DNA of 52,127 nt, taken from NCBI GenBank assembly GCA_005893305.1, contig VBOZ01000029.1, positions 1-52,127 of the forward strand, in the 5' to 3' direction. Positions 44,835-51,589 of the stretch are shown piece by piece. A program made the translations under genes and the position numbers. The notes beneath the pieces are model-generated. The model had not been told where the DNA came from and did not search any database. It was given only the letters and a program-made list of their open reading frames with translations. Origin of the DNA: Candidatus Eisenbacteria bacterium (lineage in GTDB: Bacteria > Eisenbacteria > RBG-16-71-46 > SZUA-252). Position 1 is the stretch's first letter, and each line of letters opens with the position of its first letter.

Positions 44835-46466
44835 CTAGGCCCTCCGCTCGAGGGGCAGTCGCATCCGAAACGTCGTGCCCGTTCCCGCGCCGGAGTCGAC
44901 GGTGATCGCGCCCCGGTGCTCGTTCACGATCCGCTCCACGATCGTGAGGCCCAGGCCGCTCCCATGGCTCTTCGTGGTGAACCCTGGCTGGAAGGGCTGC
45001 GCCCGCTGCTGCGCGCTCAAGCCGGGTCCCGTGTCGGAAACGGATAGCTCCGCCCGATCTCCTTGAGCGGCGGCCGTGACCACGACCTCGCCCGATCCGT
45101 CCACCGCCTCCAGTCCGTTCTTGATCAGGTTGATGAGAGCCTGCCGGATCTGTCCCGCGTCGGCGGAGATCGTGATCTCCCGCGCGGGAGGTGAGAATCG
45201 CAAACGGCCGTCAGTGACGTCGCGATTGTAGAGGGCGGCCAGATCCGCCAAGAGCGCCGAGACCCGGCACGGCGCGAACGCCGGGGCGGGAAGCCGGGCG
45301 AAGTCGGAGAACTCCTGAAGCAGGTGCTTCAGCGTCTCCACCTCATCCGAGATCGTTCGGACCGCCTGGTCGAGGATCTCGGGGAAGTCGGCCCTCTGGC
45401 TTTCGTAGCTCCGCTTGAGGTCGGCGATGGAGACCGCGATCGGAGTCAGCGGATTCTTGACCTCATGCGCGACCTTGCGGGCCATCTGGCTCCAGGCCGC
45501 ATGGCGCTCGCTCGTGACGAGCTTGTCCCGGTAGGTCGTCAGGTCCAGGCGCATCCGGTCGAGGGCCTGGACGAGCGTTTGCAGCTCGGACACGCTCTCG
45601 AATTTCAGCGGCTCATCCCATTCGCCCTGCGCGAGCTTGTGGGAGTAATTCGCGAGACGCTCCACCGGCCGTGATATCTGGGACGACCAAAGCGTGCCGA
45701 GGAGGATCGCGATCCCGAGTCCCAAGAGCCCCAAGGACGCCGAGGTCCACTGGAGGGTTGCGATGGTCTGGTCGGCCGAGGCGGTCGAGACGAGGCCTGT
45801 GACGATCGCGGGCGATGGGCCGCCGATTTTCAACATGACGCTCCGGCTCATGTAGGCCCGGCCCCCCAAACGAACGCGCTCGATGCCTGCTCGTGCCGGG
45901 AGCGTTTCTGCATCCGCGGAGTCGATCGTCGCCGCCGCAAGTCGGCCGGACCCGTCGTGGATTGCCAGCTCCATGCCGCCGGTCTGCTTGAGTCGGGCCA
46001 GGAAGGCCGCGTCGAGGAAGAGTCCTCCGGACACGGCGCCGACCGCTTTGCCTTCATACCGGATGGGCGCGTCCAGCGACATCGCGAGCGGCGGTGAGGC
46101 CGAAGGGGAAGCCGAACCGTCGCCGATGACGGCCCCAGCCTCATTCGATATTCGGAGAAAGTCGAGCCCGAGCAGGGATTGCCGCTCGGCGACGTAGTCG
46201 TTGAGATCCCGGCTGCCCGAAGGCTGCAGGAGGTAGAGCCGCTTGAGCGTGGCATCCTTTGCCAAGATCTGGAGCTGCTCGTCGATCCGCGCACGATCCA
46301 AGTCCAGCTCGGTCTGCAGCCCGCCGAGCGCGGCATTCAGCCGTTCCGCCGCCTGCGTCCGGACCATCGACTCGACACGCTGGGAGAGGAGGTACATCGC
46401 CACCGCCAGCGGCACGAGTGCCACCAACGCGGAGCCGGCGATGAGGCGCGCCCGGAGGGATTTCAT
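44835..46466 (-). CDS. NtrY-like membrane sensor histidine kinase
   Basis: Partner of the NtrX-like regulator; its stop is four bases before that gene. Start at ATG 46466 overlaps the upstream stop (ATGA). The N-terminus is a membrane helix (ARLIAGSALVALVPLAVAMYLL), followed by a periplasmic sensor of about 230 residues, a second helix (GLLGLGIAILLGTLW) and a HAMP region (SRPVERLANYSHKLAQGEWDE). The dimerisation domain has the phosphorylated His334 in VAHEVKNPLTPIAVSI, typical of NtrY; the ATPase part ends SVSDTGPGLSAQQR and GLGLTIVERIVNEHRGAI. The protein lacks an obvious PAS domain, which NtrY often has. 543 residues. Confidence 0.92.
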   Translation of the reverse strand: MKSLRARLIAGSALVALVPLAVAMYLLSQRVESMVRTQAAERLNAALGGLQTELDLDRARIDEQLQILAKDATLKRLYLLQPSGSRDLNDYVAERQSLLGLDFLRISNEAGAVIGDGSASPSASPPLAMSLDAPIRYEGKAVGAVSGGLFLDAAFLARLKQTGGMELAIHDGSGRLAAATIDSADAETLPARAGIERVRLGGRAYMSRSVMLKIGGPSPAIVTGLVSTASADQTIATLQWTSASLGLLGLGIAILLGTLWSSQISRPVERLANYSHKLAQGEWDEPLKFESVSELQTLVQALDRMRLDLTTYRDKLVTSERHAAWSQMARKVAHEVKNPLTPIAVSIADLKRSYESQRADFPEILDQAVRTISDEVETLKHLLQEFSDFARLPAPAFAPCRVSALLADLAALYNRDVTDGRLRFSPPAREITISADAGQIRQALINLIKNGLEAVDGSGEVVVTAAAQGDRAELSVSDTGPGLSAQQRAQPFQPGFTTKSHGSGLGLTIVERIVNEHRGAITVDSGAGTGTTFRMRLPLERRA

Positions 46467-47605
46467 GGCTTTCGGGGGGCCGGGACGCACCGGAACAAAT
46501 TGGCGAGCGCCTCGGTGTCGATCGCGTGGAGGTAGGGCTGCAGCTTGGCGCGGCTGATCACGGGGCAGCGGACGACCAACCAGTAGTCCTCAGGTAGATC
46601 GGCGATGACGGGCACGGTGGGCCAGATCTCGTGGTAGGAAAGTCGCACGACCCTTGCGGTATCAATCGGAGAGTCGGGTCCGACCGCTCCATTCAAGAAT
46701 TGCTCCATGGTCTCATGCCCCGGGAGAGAAGCATCGACCTTGAATCGCCCCAGAGTGGTCGACGGGGACCCACCTAGTCGCGGGAATGGCAGCAGATCAT
46801 CGCGGAAGAGTTCGTGATTTAGCCGCTCGAGTGCTTTCAGCTCCTTTTCGTGGAATGGATCCGCGAAGCCGCTCTGATACGGTCGCCGCACGGCTGCCGT
46901 GAGTTGCCCACGGGCTCCGATTCCGCTCTCCCAACGTGTCCATCCAGTCACTTCCCGAATGTGCGTGGAGGCTTCCCCCGGCCAGAACACCGCAACGTCC
47001 AAATCTCCGCGCTCGAGGGCGATCTCCTCGTCCGCGACCTCATCGAAAAGACGGACGAGCAGCGTGTCGGGCCAAGGAGCGGCAGCGGAGATAGTGGGAT
47101 CTCGCACCAAACGATAGGCTCGGGTGCCAGACGCCTCCGACTTGTAGACGCGCTGGACCGGCGATGCCCCGATGCCTCCCACCTGAAGCGAAGAGTCGAG
47201 TGATTGATTGGAGCAATCGAAGAGGAGGCTGTTCCGGCTTGGGGACGGATACCCGACGCGCAACAGAGGCATCGGTCGGATGGCAGGACGATCAGCCGTG
47301 ACTTCGAGCTTCTCCAGATGCTTCACCTTCGCGAGCGAACCTGACGTGAGCTTCGCAACGATCAGCTCACCGTCGTGAACGGCCGTGACCTCGCCCGTGG
47401 CCACCTGCTTCCCGCGATTCTTGAACGCGAGGATTGTTCCTGGCTCTAGCGAGACGGAATCAGGCGAGACAACATAGACCCGATCGCCCCGCACCCAGAC
47501 GACACGCGCTCCGCGCAGCGAGGAATCGGCGCGGGCGATCTCGGGGAGACCGAGAGCGCAGGCCAACGCGAACCAGACAGCAACGCTCCGTGTCAGGAAT
47601 GCCAC
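46463..47605 (-). CDS. Secreted/periplasmic protein of unknown function upstream of NtrY/NtrX
   Basis: Start placed at GTG 47605, which gives a signal peptide (FLTRSVAVWFALACALGLPEIARA); a 44-residue longer frame upstream is possible but has no ribosome-binding site or signal. The mature part starts with a strand-rich SH3-like region (VVWVRGDRVYVVSPDSVSLEPG, TGEVTAVHDGELIVAKL), and the rest has features reminiscent of solute-binding proteins (GDLDVAVFWPGE) but no firm family match. As first gene of the NtrYX unit, coupled to the kinase by an ATGA overlap, it may supply a periplasmic ligand sensor for it. I do not assign a molecular function. Confidence 0.7.
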   Translation of the reverse strand: MAFLTRSVAVWFALACALGLPEIARADSSLRGARVVWVRGDRVYVVSPDSVSLEPGTILAFKNRGKQVATGEVTAVHDGELIVAKLTSGSLAKVKHLEKLEVTADRPAIRPMPLLRVGYPSPSRNSLLFDCSNQSLDSSLQVGGIGASPVQRVYKSEASGTRAYRLVRDPTISAAAPWPDTLLVRLFDEVADEEIALERGDLDVAVFWPGEASTHIREVTGWTRWESGIGARGQLTAAVRRPYQSGFADPFHEKELKALERLNHELFRDDLLPFPRLGGSPSTTLGRFKVDASLPGHETMEQFLNGAVGPDSPIDTARVVRLSYHEIWPTVPVIADLPEDYWLVVRCPVISRAKLQPYLHAIDTEALANLFRCVPAPRKP

Positions 47606-47671
47606 GTTCGTCTTACCCCATAGGAACAAGTCGCTTGGCCCTCTGCTGCTAGCGTCCGCCCAATGTAGCTC

Positions 47672-47689
47672 TGTGTCAAGGGTGACACA
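47672..47689. promoter_or_regulatory. Perfect palindrome, possible operator
   Basis: TGTGTCA-AGGG-TGACACA (7-base arms, 4-base spacer) lies 67 bases upstream of the minus-strand start at 47605. It contains TTGACA on the minus strand, which could be a -35 element, although no good -10 follows at the right distance. A dimeric regulator binding here would control the NtrYX unit. Confidence 0.45.
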
Positions 47690-47752
47690 TCTTACACGCA
47701 GGGGCCGGAGCATCGATTCTGTAAAAGACTGCGTCACAACAATTTAACCAAC

Positions 47753-47768
47753 AGGCACGCCGCTTGTA
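47753..47768 (+). promoter_or_regulatory. Sigma-54-like promoter
   Basis: AGGCACG-CCGC-TTGTA matches the TGGCACR-N4-TTGCW consensus in spacing and in the GG of the -24 element; the -12 element reads GT instead of GC. It points toward the lipoprotein gene at 47915 and lies next to the NtrX-like activator unit, but the -12 mismatch makes it uncertain. Confidence 0.3.
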
Positions 47769-47799
47769 TTAGAGCCTCCCACAGAGCGGCGCTGCACAG

Positions 47800-47905
47800 A
47801 CCACGCCGACCCGATCCTGGTACTCGGGGCATACGCCACAAACCAGGCAGCTGGGAATCAGGAGCCGGCCACCTGACCGCTGTAAGCATCCTCGAGCCGG
47901 CCGGG
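47800..47905 (+). promoter_or_regulatory. Leader with weak resemblance to cobalamin riboswitch elements
   Basis: Upstream of the lipoprotein gene, GGGAATCAGG, a CCACCTGACCGCTGTAAGC stretch and a GAGCCGG element follow each other in an order that recalls the conserved blocks of cobalamin riboswitches (GGGAA, CCGCNACTGTAA, AGCCAGGAGACC). Several positions are missing, notably the CCC and the loop. The region could equally be an unrelated structured leader. Confidence 0.2.
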
Positions 47906-47914
47906 AGAAGGGCA

Positions 47915-48499
47915 ATGAAGAACGAACGAGTGGGGAGGGATCAGTTGGCTGCGCTGGGCGTCACGGTGATCGTCGCATCGCTCGCCGTCGGCTTCCTCGC
48001 GATCGGATGCGGCCAGCAACAGAGTGAAACGGCCACGACCGAGACAGGCACCATCCAGTCCGCCGACGCCGGGAAGGCTCCGGTCGCGGCGAACACAGCC
48101 GCGTCGGCGACTGGAATGAAGGAGGCCACGCCGCAGGCTGGCCGAGCGGCGGATGCTGCGGGCGATTCAATGCCGCCCGATGTTCTTGCGAAGGCGTCGG
48201 CGGACTACGTCACTCCCGGCGAGATCGTCGAGATCACCGCACAGGGCACCCCGGATGTGGTCGAGGTGATCCTCAAGGACGGCGGAGGGAAGACGCAGCC
48301 TCTCCATTATGACCAGGCGGCAGCTGCCTGGCGGGCACGCTACCGCGTGCCGCTTCACCCGGCGACGGAGCGCTTTGGGCTCTCGGTGACGGCGAAGAAC
48401 GCGCAGAAGCTTCAGCAGCGAGTGTGGGTGTTCCTGCAGGTGCGGGAAGCGGCTGTGGGGGAGGCCGCAGGGACTGCCGCGGAGCCGGATTCACAGTGA
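47915..48499 (+). CDS. Putative lipoprotein, function unknown
   Basis: The ATG at 47915 has a GGGAGAAGG ribosome-binding site directly upstream. A hydrophobic stretch ends in the lipobox LAIGCG, with the lipid-bearing Cys at about residue 32. A Thr/Ala/Gly-rich linker (to residue ~90) follows, and a compact C-terminal domain of about 95 residues (PDVVEVILKDGGGKTQPLHYDQ, WRARYRVPLHPATERFGLSVTA) looks Ig-like. The C-terminus is low-complexity. No family is recognised. It is the only gene between the divergent NtrYX unit and the cold-shock gene, and may be a target of NtrX. Confidence 0.75.
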   Translation: MKNERVGRDQLAALGVTVIVASLAVGFLAIGCGQQQSETATTETGTIQSADAGKAPVAANTAASATGMKEATPQAGRAADAAGDSMPPDVLAKASADYVTPGEIVEITAQGTPDVVEVILKDGGGKTQPLHYDQAAAAWRARYRVPLHPATERFGLSVTAKNAQKLQQRVWVFLQVREAAVGEAAGTAAEPDSQ

Positions 48500-48509
48500 G
48501 GCTCTGACC

Positions 48510-48549
48510 CGAAAAACGCGAAAGGGGCGGTACCGTGAGGTACCGCCCC
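48510..48549 (-). terminator. Rho-independent terminator of the cold-shock gene
   Basis: A perfect 11-base stem (GGGGCGGTACC at 48524-48534 with GGTACCGCCCC at 48539-48549, GTGA loop) is followed on the minus strand by TTTCGCGTTTTT. The stem lies just after the lipoprotein stop on the opposite strand, so it may stop transcription from both sides. Confidence 0.75.
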
Positions 48550-48580
48550 GATGCGTTAGAGACTTGCGGCCTGCTAGAAC

Positions 48581-48781
48581 TTACGCCTTGCGGACGTTTG
48601 CGGCCTGCAGTCCCTTCGGTCCCTTAACGATGTCGAACTCCAGACGCTCGCCCTCCGCCAGCGTCTTGAAGCCCTCGCCGGAGATTGCCGAGTAATGAAC
48701 GAACACGTCTTCGCCACCCTCTTGCTGGATGAATCCGAAACCCTTCGACTCGTTAAACCACTTCACGTTTCCGACAGCCAC
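48581..48781 (-). CDS. Cold-shock protein (CspA family)
   Basis: A 66-residue single-stranded nucleic-acid-binding protein. Start GTG 48781 with AAGGAG seven bases upstream; the open frame continues to 48925, but that extension would disrupt the fold. The first strand is [16 protein letters not shown] with RNP1 (KGFGFI, residues 13-18), and RNP2 is VFVHY (26-30); the last strand is ANVRKA. Length and residues match CspA-type chaperones that melt mRNA structure. Its 5' leader is strongly folded, as is usual for this family, where structure controls expression. Confidence 0.96.
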   Translation of the reverse strand: MAVGNVKWFNESKGFGFIQQEGGEDVFVHYSAISGEGFKTLAEGERLEFDIVKGPKGLQAANVRKA

Positions 48782-48914
48782 TATGACTCTCCTTACGTAC
48801 GGGGCAATCAGCCCCAACTTGCCGCCCTTTCCGGACGGCTGACCCAGCCACTTTGGCGGGGCCTCCGGACGATCTGTCCGGATACAAAAAACCCGCAGGT
48901 AGCATCTCCTGCGG
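48782..48914 (-). promoter_or_regulatory. Structured leader of the cold-shock gene with terminator-like hairpin
   Basis: Reading in the direction of the gene: a 7-base stem (48914-48908 with 48899-48893) followed at once by six U; a second perfect 7-base stem (TCCGGAC/GTCCGGA, 48882-48864); a third (GGGGC/GCCCC, 48815-48801), then the AAGGAG ribosome-binding site. The first element looks like an intrinsic terminator placed upstream of the gene. Because no minus-strand gene precedes it, it may be an attenuator, or the end of a small RNA. Confidence 0.6.
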
Positions 48915-49090
48915 TGTCGTTCCATGCATTGGTGCTGCGTACGACCGTCAGGTACCTACTTCCTATGTTGTTAGATGAAAGAATCGGCCAAGAGGTCCGG
49001 TTTGTAAAGGCCTAATTTCCAAGTCCCCTGCCGGGGCAGGGATACCCCGCCCCGAGATTTCGCTAGGCATTCGACGCCGCTCCGCCGATA

Positions 49091-49110
49091 CTAGTTAAGT
49101 CTAGTTAAGT
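49091..49110 (+). repeat. 10-base direct repeat upstream of the hydroxylase-like gene
   Basis: CTAGTTAAGT occurs twice, head to tail, immediately upstream of the TTG start at 49117. The motif is AT-rich against the background and may be a regulator or slippage site. Confidence 0.5.
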
Positions 49111-49116
49111 CCCGGG

Positions 49117-49812
49117 TTGTCCACGGACTCGCTCCAGCGTTCTCTGCTGGCGATCCCCACCCCGCCTTCTCGCCCATGGAAAATCAATTTGATACTAGTC
49201 GCGGTCCTGGTTGGCTTCTCGGTCGCCGTGGTCCAGTCCAGCTTCGTCGAGTGGGCGTTCCACCGCTTCTGGCTGCACCGTCCTTGGCTCCCCGAGAACT
49301 GCTTCACCCAACACACGCTGATCCATCACCAGCTTTGTAAATTCGACGACACGTTCCACGTCACGGATGAGGAGCAGCATGAGGCGCTCACGTTCGCATG
49401 GTGGGGCGGCCCGATCCTCATCGCGATCAGCGCGACACCGTGGGCGTTGGCATCGTGGGCGCTCTACGCCTCGGGAGTTTCGCTCCCGTACGTCGCGTTT
49501 GTGATCGCCATCATCGCGGGCGTGTCGGTATACTACGTGGGCTACGAAAGCCTCCACTATTTCATGCACAAGCCGACGATCGCTTGGATCGAGCGCTCGC
49601 GCCTGTTTCAATTCATCAAGCAGCATCACCGCATTCACCACGTGCGGATGAATCGCAATCTCAACGTGCTGCTGCCGCTCGCGGATCTGGTCCTCGGTAC
49701 GTTCGTGACCAAGATGCCGCCCCACGCACCGACCTCCACGGGTGCACGTCGAGTGGCGCGCAAGCACAGCCGGTTCGGTCGGAAGACGTCGGACAGCGAT
49801 CTCGCGGGTTAG
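49117..49812 (+). CDS. Fatty acid hydroxylase/sterol-desaturase-like membrane protein
   Basis: A 231-residue diiron membrane protein. His clusters are EWAFHRFWLH (~45), HTLIHHQL (~69), HYFMHK (~145) and HHRIHHVRMN (~168), arranged as in the fatty acid hydroxylase superfamily where the histidines bind two irons. Four hydrophobic segments are present. The start at TTG 49117 has no recognisable ribosome-binding site, and no in-frame ATG precedes the first histidine motif, so the N-terminus is uncertain by up to ~25 residues. Likely modifies a membrane lipid or carotenoid; the substrate cannot be told. Confidence 0.85.
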   Translation: MSTDSLQRSLLAIPTPPSRPWKINLILVAVLVGFSVAVVQSSFVEWAFHRFWLHRPWLPENCFTQHTLIHHQLCKFDDTFHVTDEEQHEALTFAWWGGPILIAISATPWALASWALYASGVSLPYVAFVIAIIAGVSVYYVGYESLHYFMHKPTIAWIERSRLFQFIKQHHRIHHVRMNRNLNVLLPLADLVLGTFVTKMPPHAPTSTGARRVARKHSRFGRKTSDSDLAG

Positions 49813-49866
49813 ACTTCGGGTGAGCGGTTGTCCCTGGCGGGCAACCGCATGCGAAAGGAATACGGC

Positions 49867-50088
49867 GTGGCGGGAAGCAGAAGACCTTCGTTCCTGAAAC
49901 GACAGAAGGAGCAGAAGCGCCTCGCCCGGGCCACCGAGAAGCGGGAGACGCGTCTCGCGCGGAAACGCGCGCAGGCGGAGCAACCCGAACCCACGGATCA
50001 GGTGGCTCCCGCGGAGCCGGTGGATTCCGCGCAGGGAGCCGACTCCGAAGCGACGAAACCGATCGACGACTCGCCCGAGATCAACTAA
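49867..50088 (+). CDS. Small basic protein, function unknown
   Basis: Start chosen at GTG 49867 after AAAGGAA six bases upstream; an in-frame upstream ATG at 49849 is an alternative. The first ~38 residues are strongly basic and predicted helical (SFLKRQKEQKRLARATEKRE), and the last 35 are acidic and proline-rich. The division into a basic helix and an acidic tail suggests binding to nucleic acid or a ribosome-associated role, but there is no recognised family. It lies 54 bases after the hydroxylase-like gene on the same strand. Confidence 0.6.
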   Translation: MAGSRRPSFLKRQKEQKRLARATEKRETRLARKRAQAEQPEPTDQVAPAEPVDSAQGADSEATKPIDDSPEIN

Positions 50089-50111
50089 TCCGCTTTAGCT
50101 CGATCCCGCTC

Positions 50112-51380
50112 TCAGCTCGTCCCCGACCAGAACCGCACGATCCGACGACCCAACTTCACGATCGGCTTGAACTGCCGCAACTCTCCCATCCATTGCGCGG
50201 TCCAGGTGTTGGCGCTCAGGTGCATGTTGTCGTCCTGCAGCCACTCGCGCCATGCGATGGGGCATCCCAGCCGGTTTGATGGGATCTCGTCGGCCACGAA
50301 ACCTTCGTTTTCCCCCACCCGCACGAGGAGGCGCGGCCCGATCCAAATGCGGTCCTCTTCGGCCGTCGCGGGGGCGAGACCGTACCAGGCGAGCGTTCCG
50401 AAATATTGCCTCCGCTCATCGCCATGCTTCGGCGTCGCCGCGTGGGCCCAGTGCCCGTACCGGTCGAGGATGCTCGCCCAATCCTCGATCGCGGTGAAGT
50501 CCGCGCTCGAGAGATCGCAGCTGTCCTGGGCCGCCCGACTCACAGCCTGAGCGAACGCCGACATCGCGCGCGACTCGCGGACGGAGCCGGCCGAATCCAG
50601 ACGCGCGACCTCGTGAGGGATGAACGCATTGCTGTCGTCGAGGGCCATGCGGAAGAAGTTCGTGTAGATCCGCTGCGTTCCGCGTACCGAGGCGAATCGA
50701 ACGGCGTCGCTCTCGTAGCCCATCACGACCGGCTCGAGCAGAACCCGCCGCCAGGCCTCCCGCGCGATGACGCGCCCGATGGCGGGAGTGTTCAGCACAC
50801 GCTCCTGAACGGCCGGATTGCTGAGTGAGCTGCTCCAGGTGGCCATGCGGTATCCGATCGAGTACCCCGAGACCATCCCGACCACGAGCGCCACGGCACC
50901 CGCCGGCTTCACATAGTCGAGGCTCGCCCGGTAGAGCTCGTCGAATTGGTCGGCGGCGAAAGAGCGAGCGGAGGAGCTGTGGAGCTCGAGCCAGAACCCG
51001 CGATCGACGTGGCCGCGCACTTTGAGCGGAGGATAACGCGTGCCGCTGATCGAGCGCCGGTAGTCGTGACCGAGAATGGGCGCTGCGAAACGCCGCTCAT
51101 CGATGTCGTACTGCCGGAACACCCGGCCGCGGGCCGCGAGCTCGACGACAAAGCGGGCGATCGAGTCGGTAGGCGCCTCTCGGTAGGAGAGGACGCTCAT
51201 GTTCTCAAACATCTCCTCGAAAGGCAGTGTGCTGGGCGCGGGGCGTGCTTGGGAACCTACCAGGGCGCCGAGAGCGCAGAGCACGAGCCAGAGGGTCAAG
51301 AGCTGGCTCTTGAGTACGAATCTCGCGATCCTCGATACAAACGAACCGAGTCGGCTGGGGAGCAGGCGGTTCTTTTTCAC
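50112..51380 (-). CDS. Membrane-anchored protein of unknown function
   Basis: Starts at GTG 51380 with GGAG eight bases upstream. One N-terminal helix (SQLLTLWLVLCALGALVGS) anchors the 422-residue protein; a second short hydrophobic stretch is at residues ~157-175 (GAVALVVGMVSGYSIGY). The rest is extracytoplasmic, rich in Trp, Arg and Asp, and ends with WTAQWMGELRQF and a basic tail. There is no catalytic signature that I recognise. It could be an envelope or lipid-linked protein. Context: small basic gene downstream, convergent. Confidence 0.7.
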   Translation of the reverse strand: MKKNRLLPSRLGSFVSRIARFVLKSQLLTLWLVLCALGALVGSQARPAPSTLPFEEMFENMSVLSYREAPTDSIARFVVELAARGRVFRQYDIDERRFAAPILGHDYRRSISGTRYPPLKVRGHVDRGFWLELHSSSARSFAADQFDELYRASLDYVKPAGAVALVVGMVSGYSIGYRMATWSSSLSNPAVQERVLNTPAIGRVIAREAWRRVLLEPVVMGYESDAVRFASVRGTQRIYTNFFRMALDDSNAFIPHEVARLDSAGSVRESRAMSAFAQAVSRAAQDSCDLSSADFTAIEDWASILDRYGHWAHAATPKHGDERRQYFGTLAWYGLAPATAEEDRIWIGPRLLVRVGENEGFVADEIPSNRLGCPIAWREWLQDDNMHLSANTWTAQWMGELRQFKPIVKLGRRIVRFWSGTS

Positions 51381-51532
51381 GTAGTTCGCTCCATATGGCC
51401 CGTTATGGGGGACGAGAGCGTCGCGGCCTCCGGGGAATGCCCGAATCGCGCGGATGCCTAGTAGTTATCGGCGGGGACTCGGCAATCCTAGAGTCCCGCG
51501 GCGTGGGCACGCAGGCGTCCGATTAAAGCGAA

Positions 51533-51564
51533 GCGCCCCAAGGAGATGTACCTCCGCGGGGCGC
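51533..51564 (-). terminator. Hairpin after the hydrolase gene
   Basis: GCGCCCC (51533-51539) pairs with GGGGCGC (51558-51564), and an inner GGAG/CTCC stem lengthens it. On the minus strand it follows the hydrolase stop by 25 bases and is followed by TTCGCTTTAA. Only a weak T-tract. Confidence 0.5.
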
Positions 51565-51589
51565 CTGCCTCGGTTTGGGTGCCGCTCTA

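Noticed and set aside
47800-47914. Cyclic-di-GMP (GEMM) riboswitch upstream of the lipoprotein
   Set aside because: The tetraloop-receptor and the conserved GGGACGCAAAGCC block are absent.
48782-48925. 48-residue N-terminal extension of the cold-shock protein
   Set aside because: The extension runs through the structured leader, and the GTG at 48781 has a perfect ribosome-binding site and the family N-terminus.
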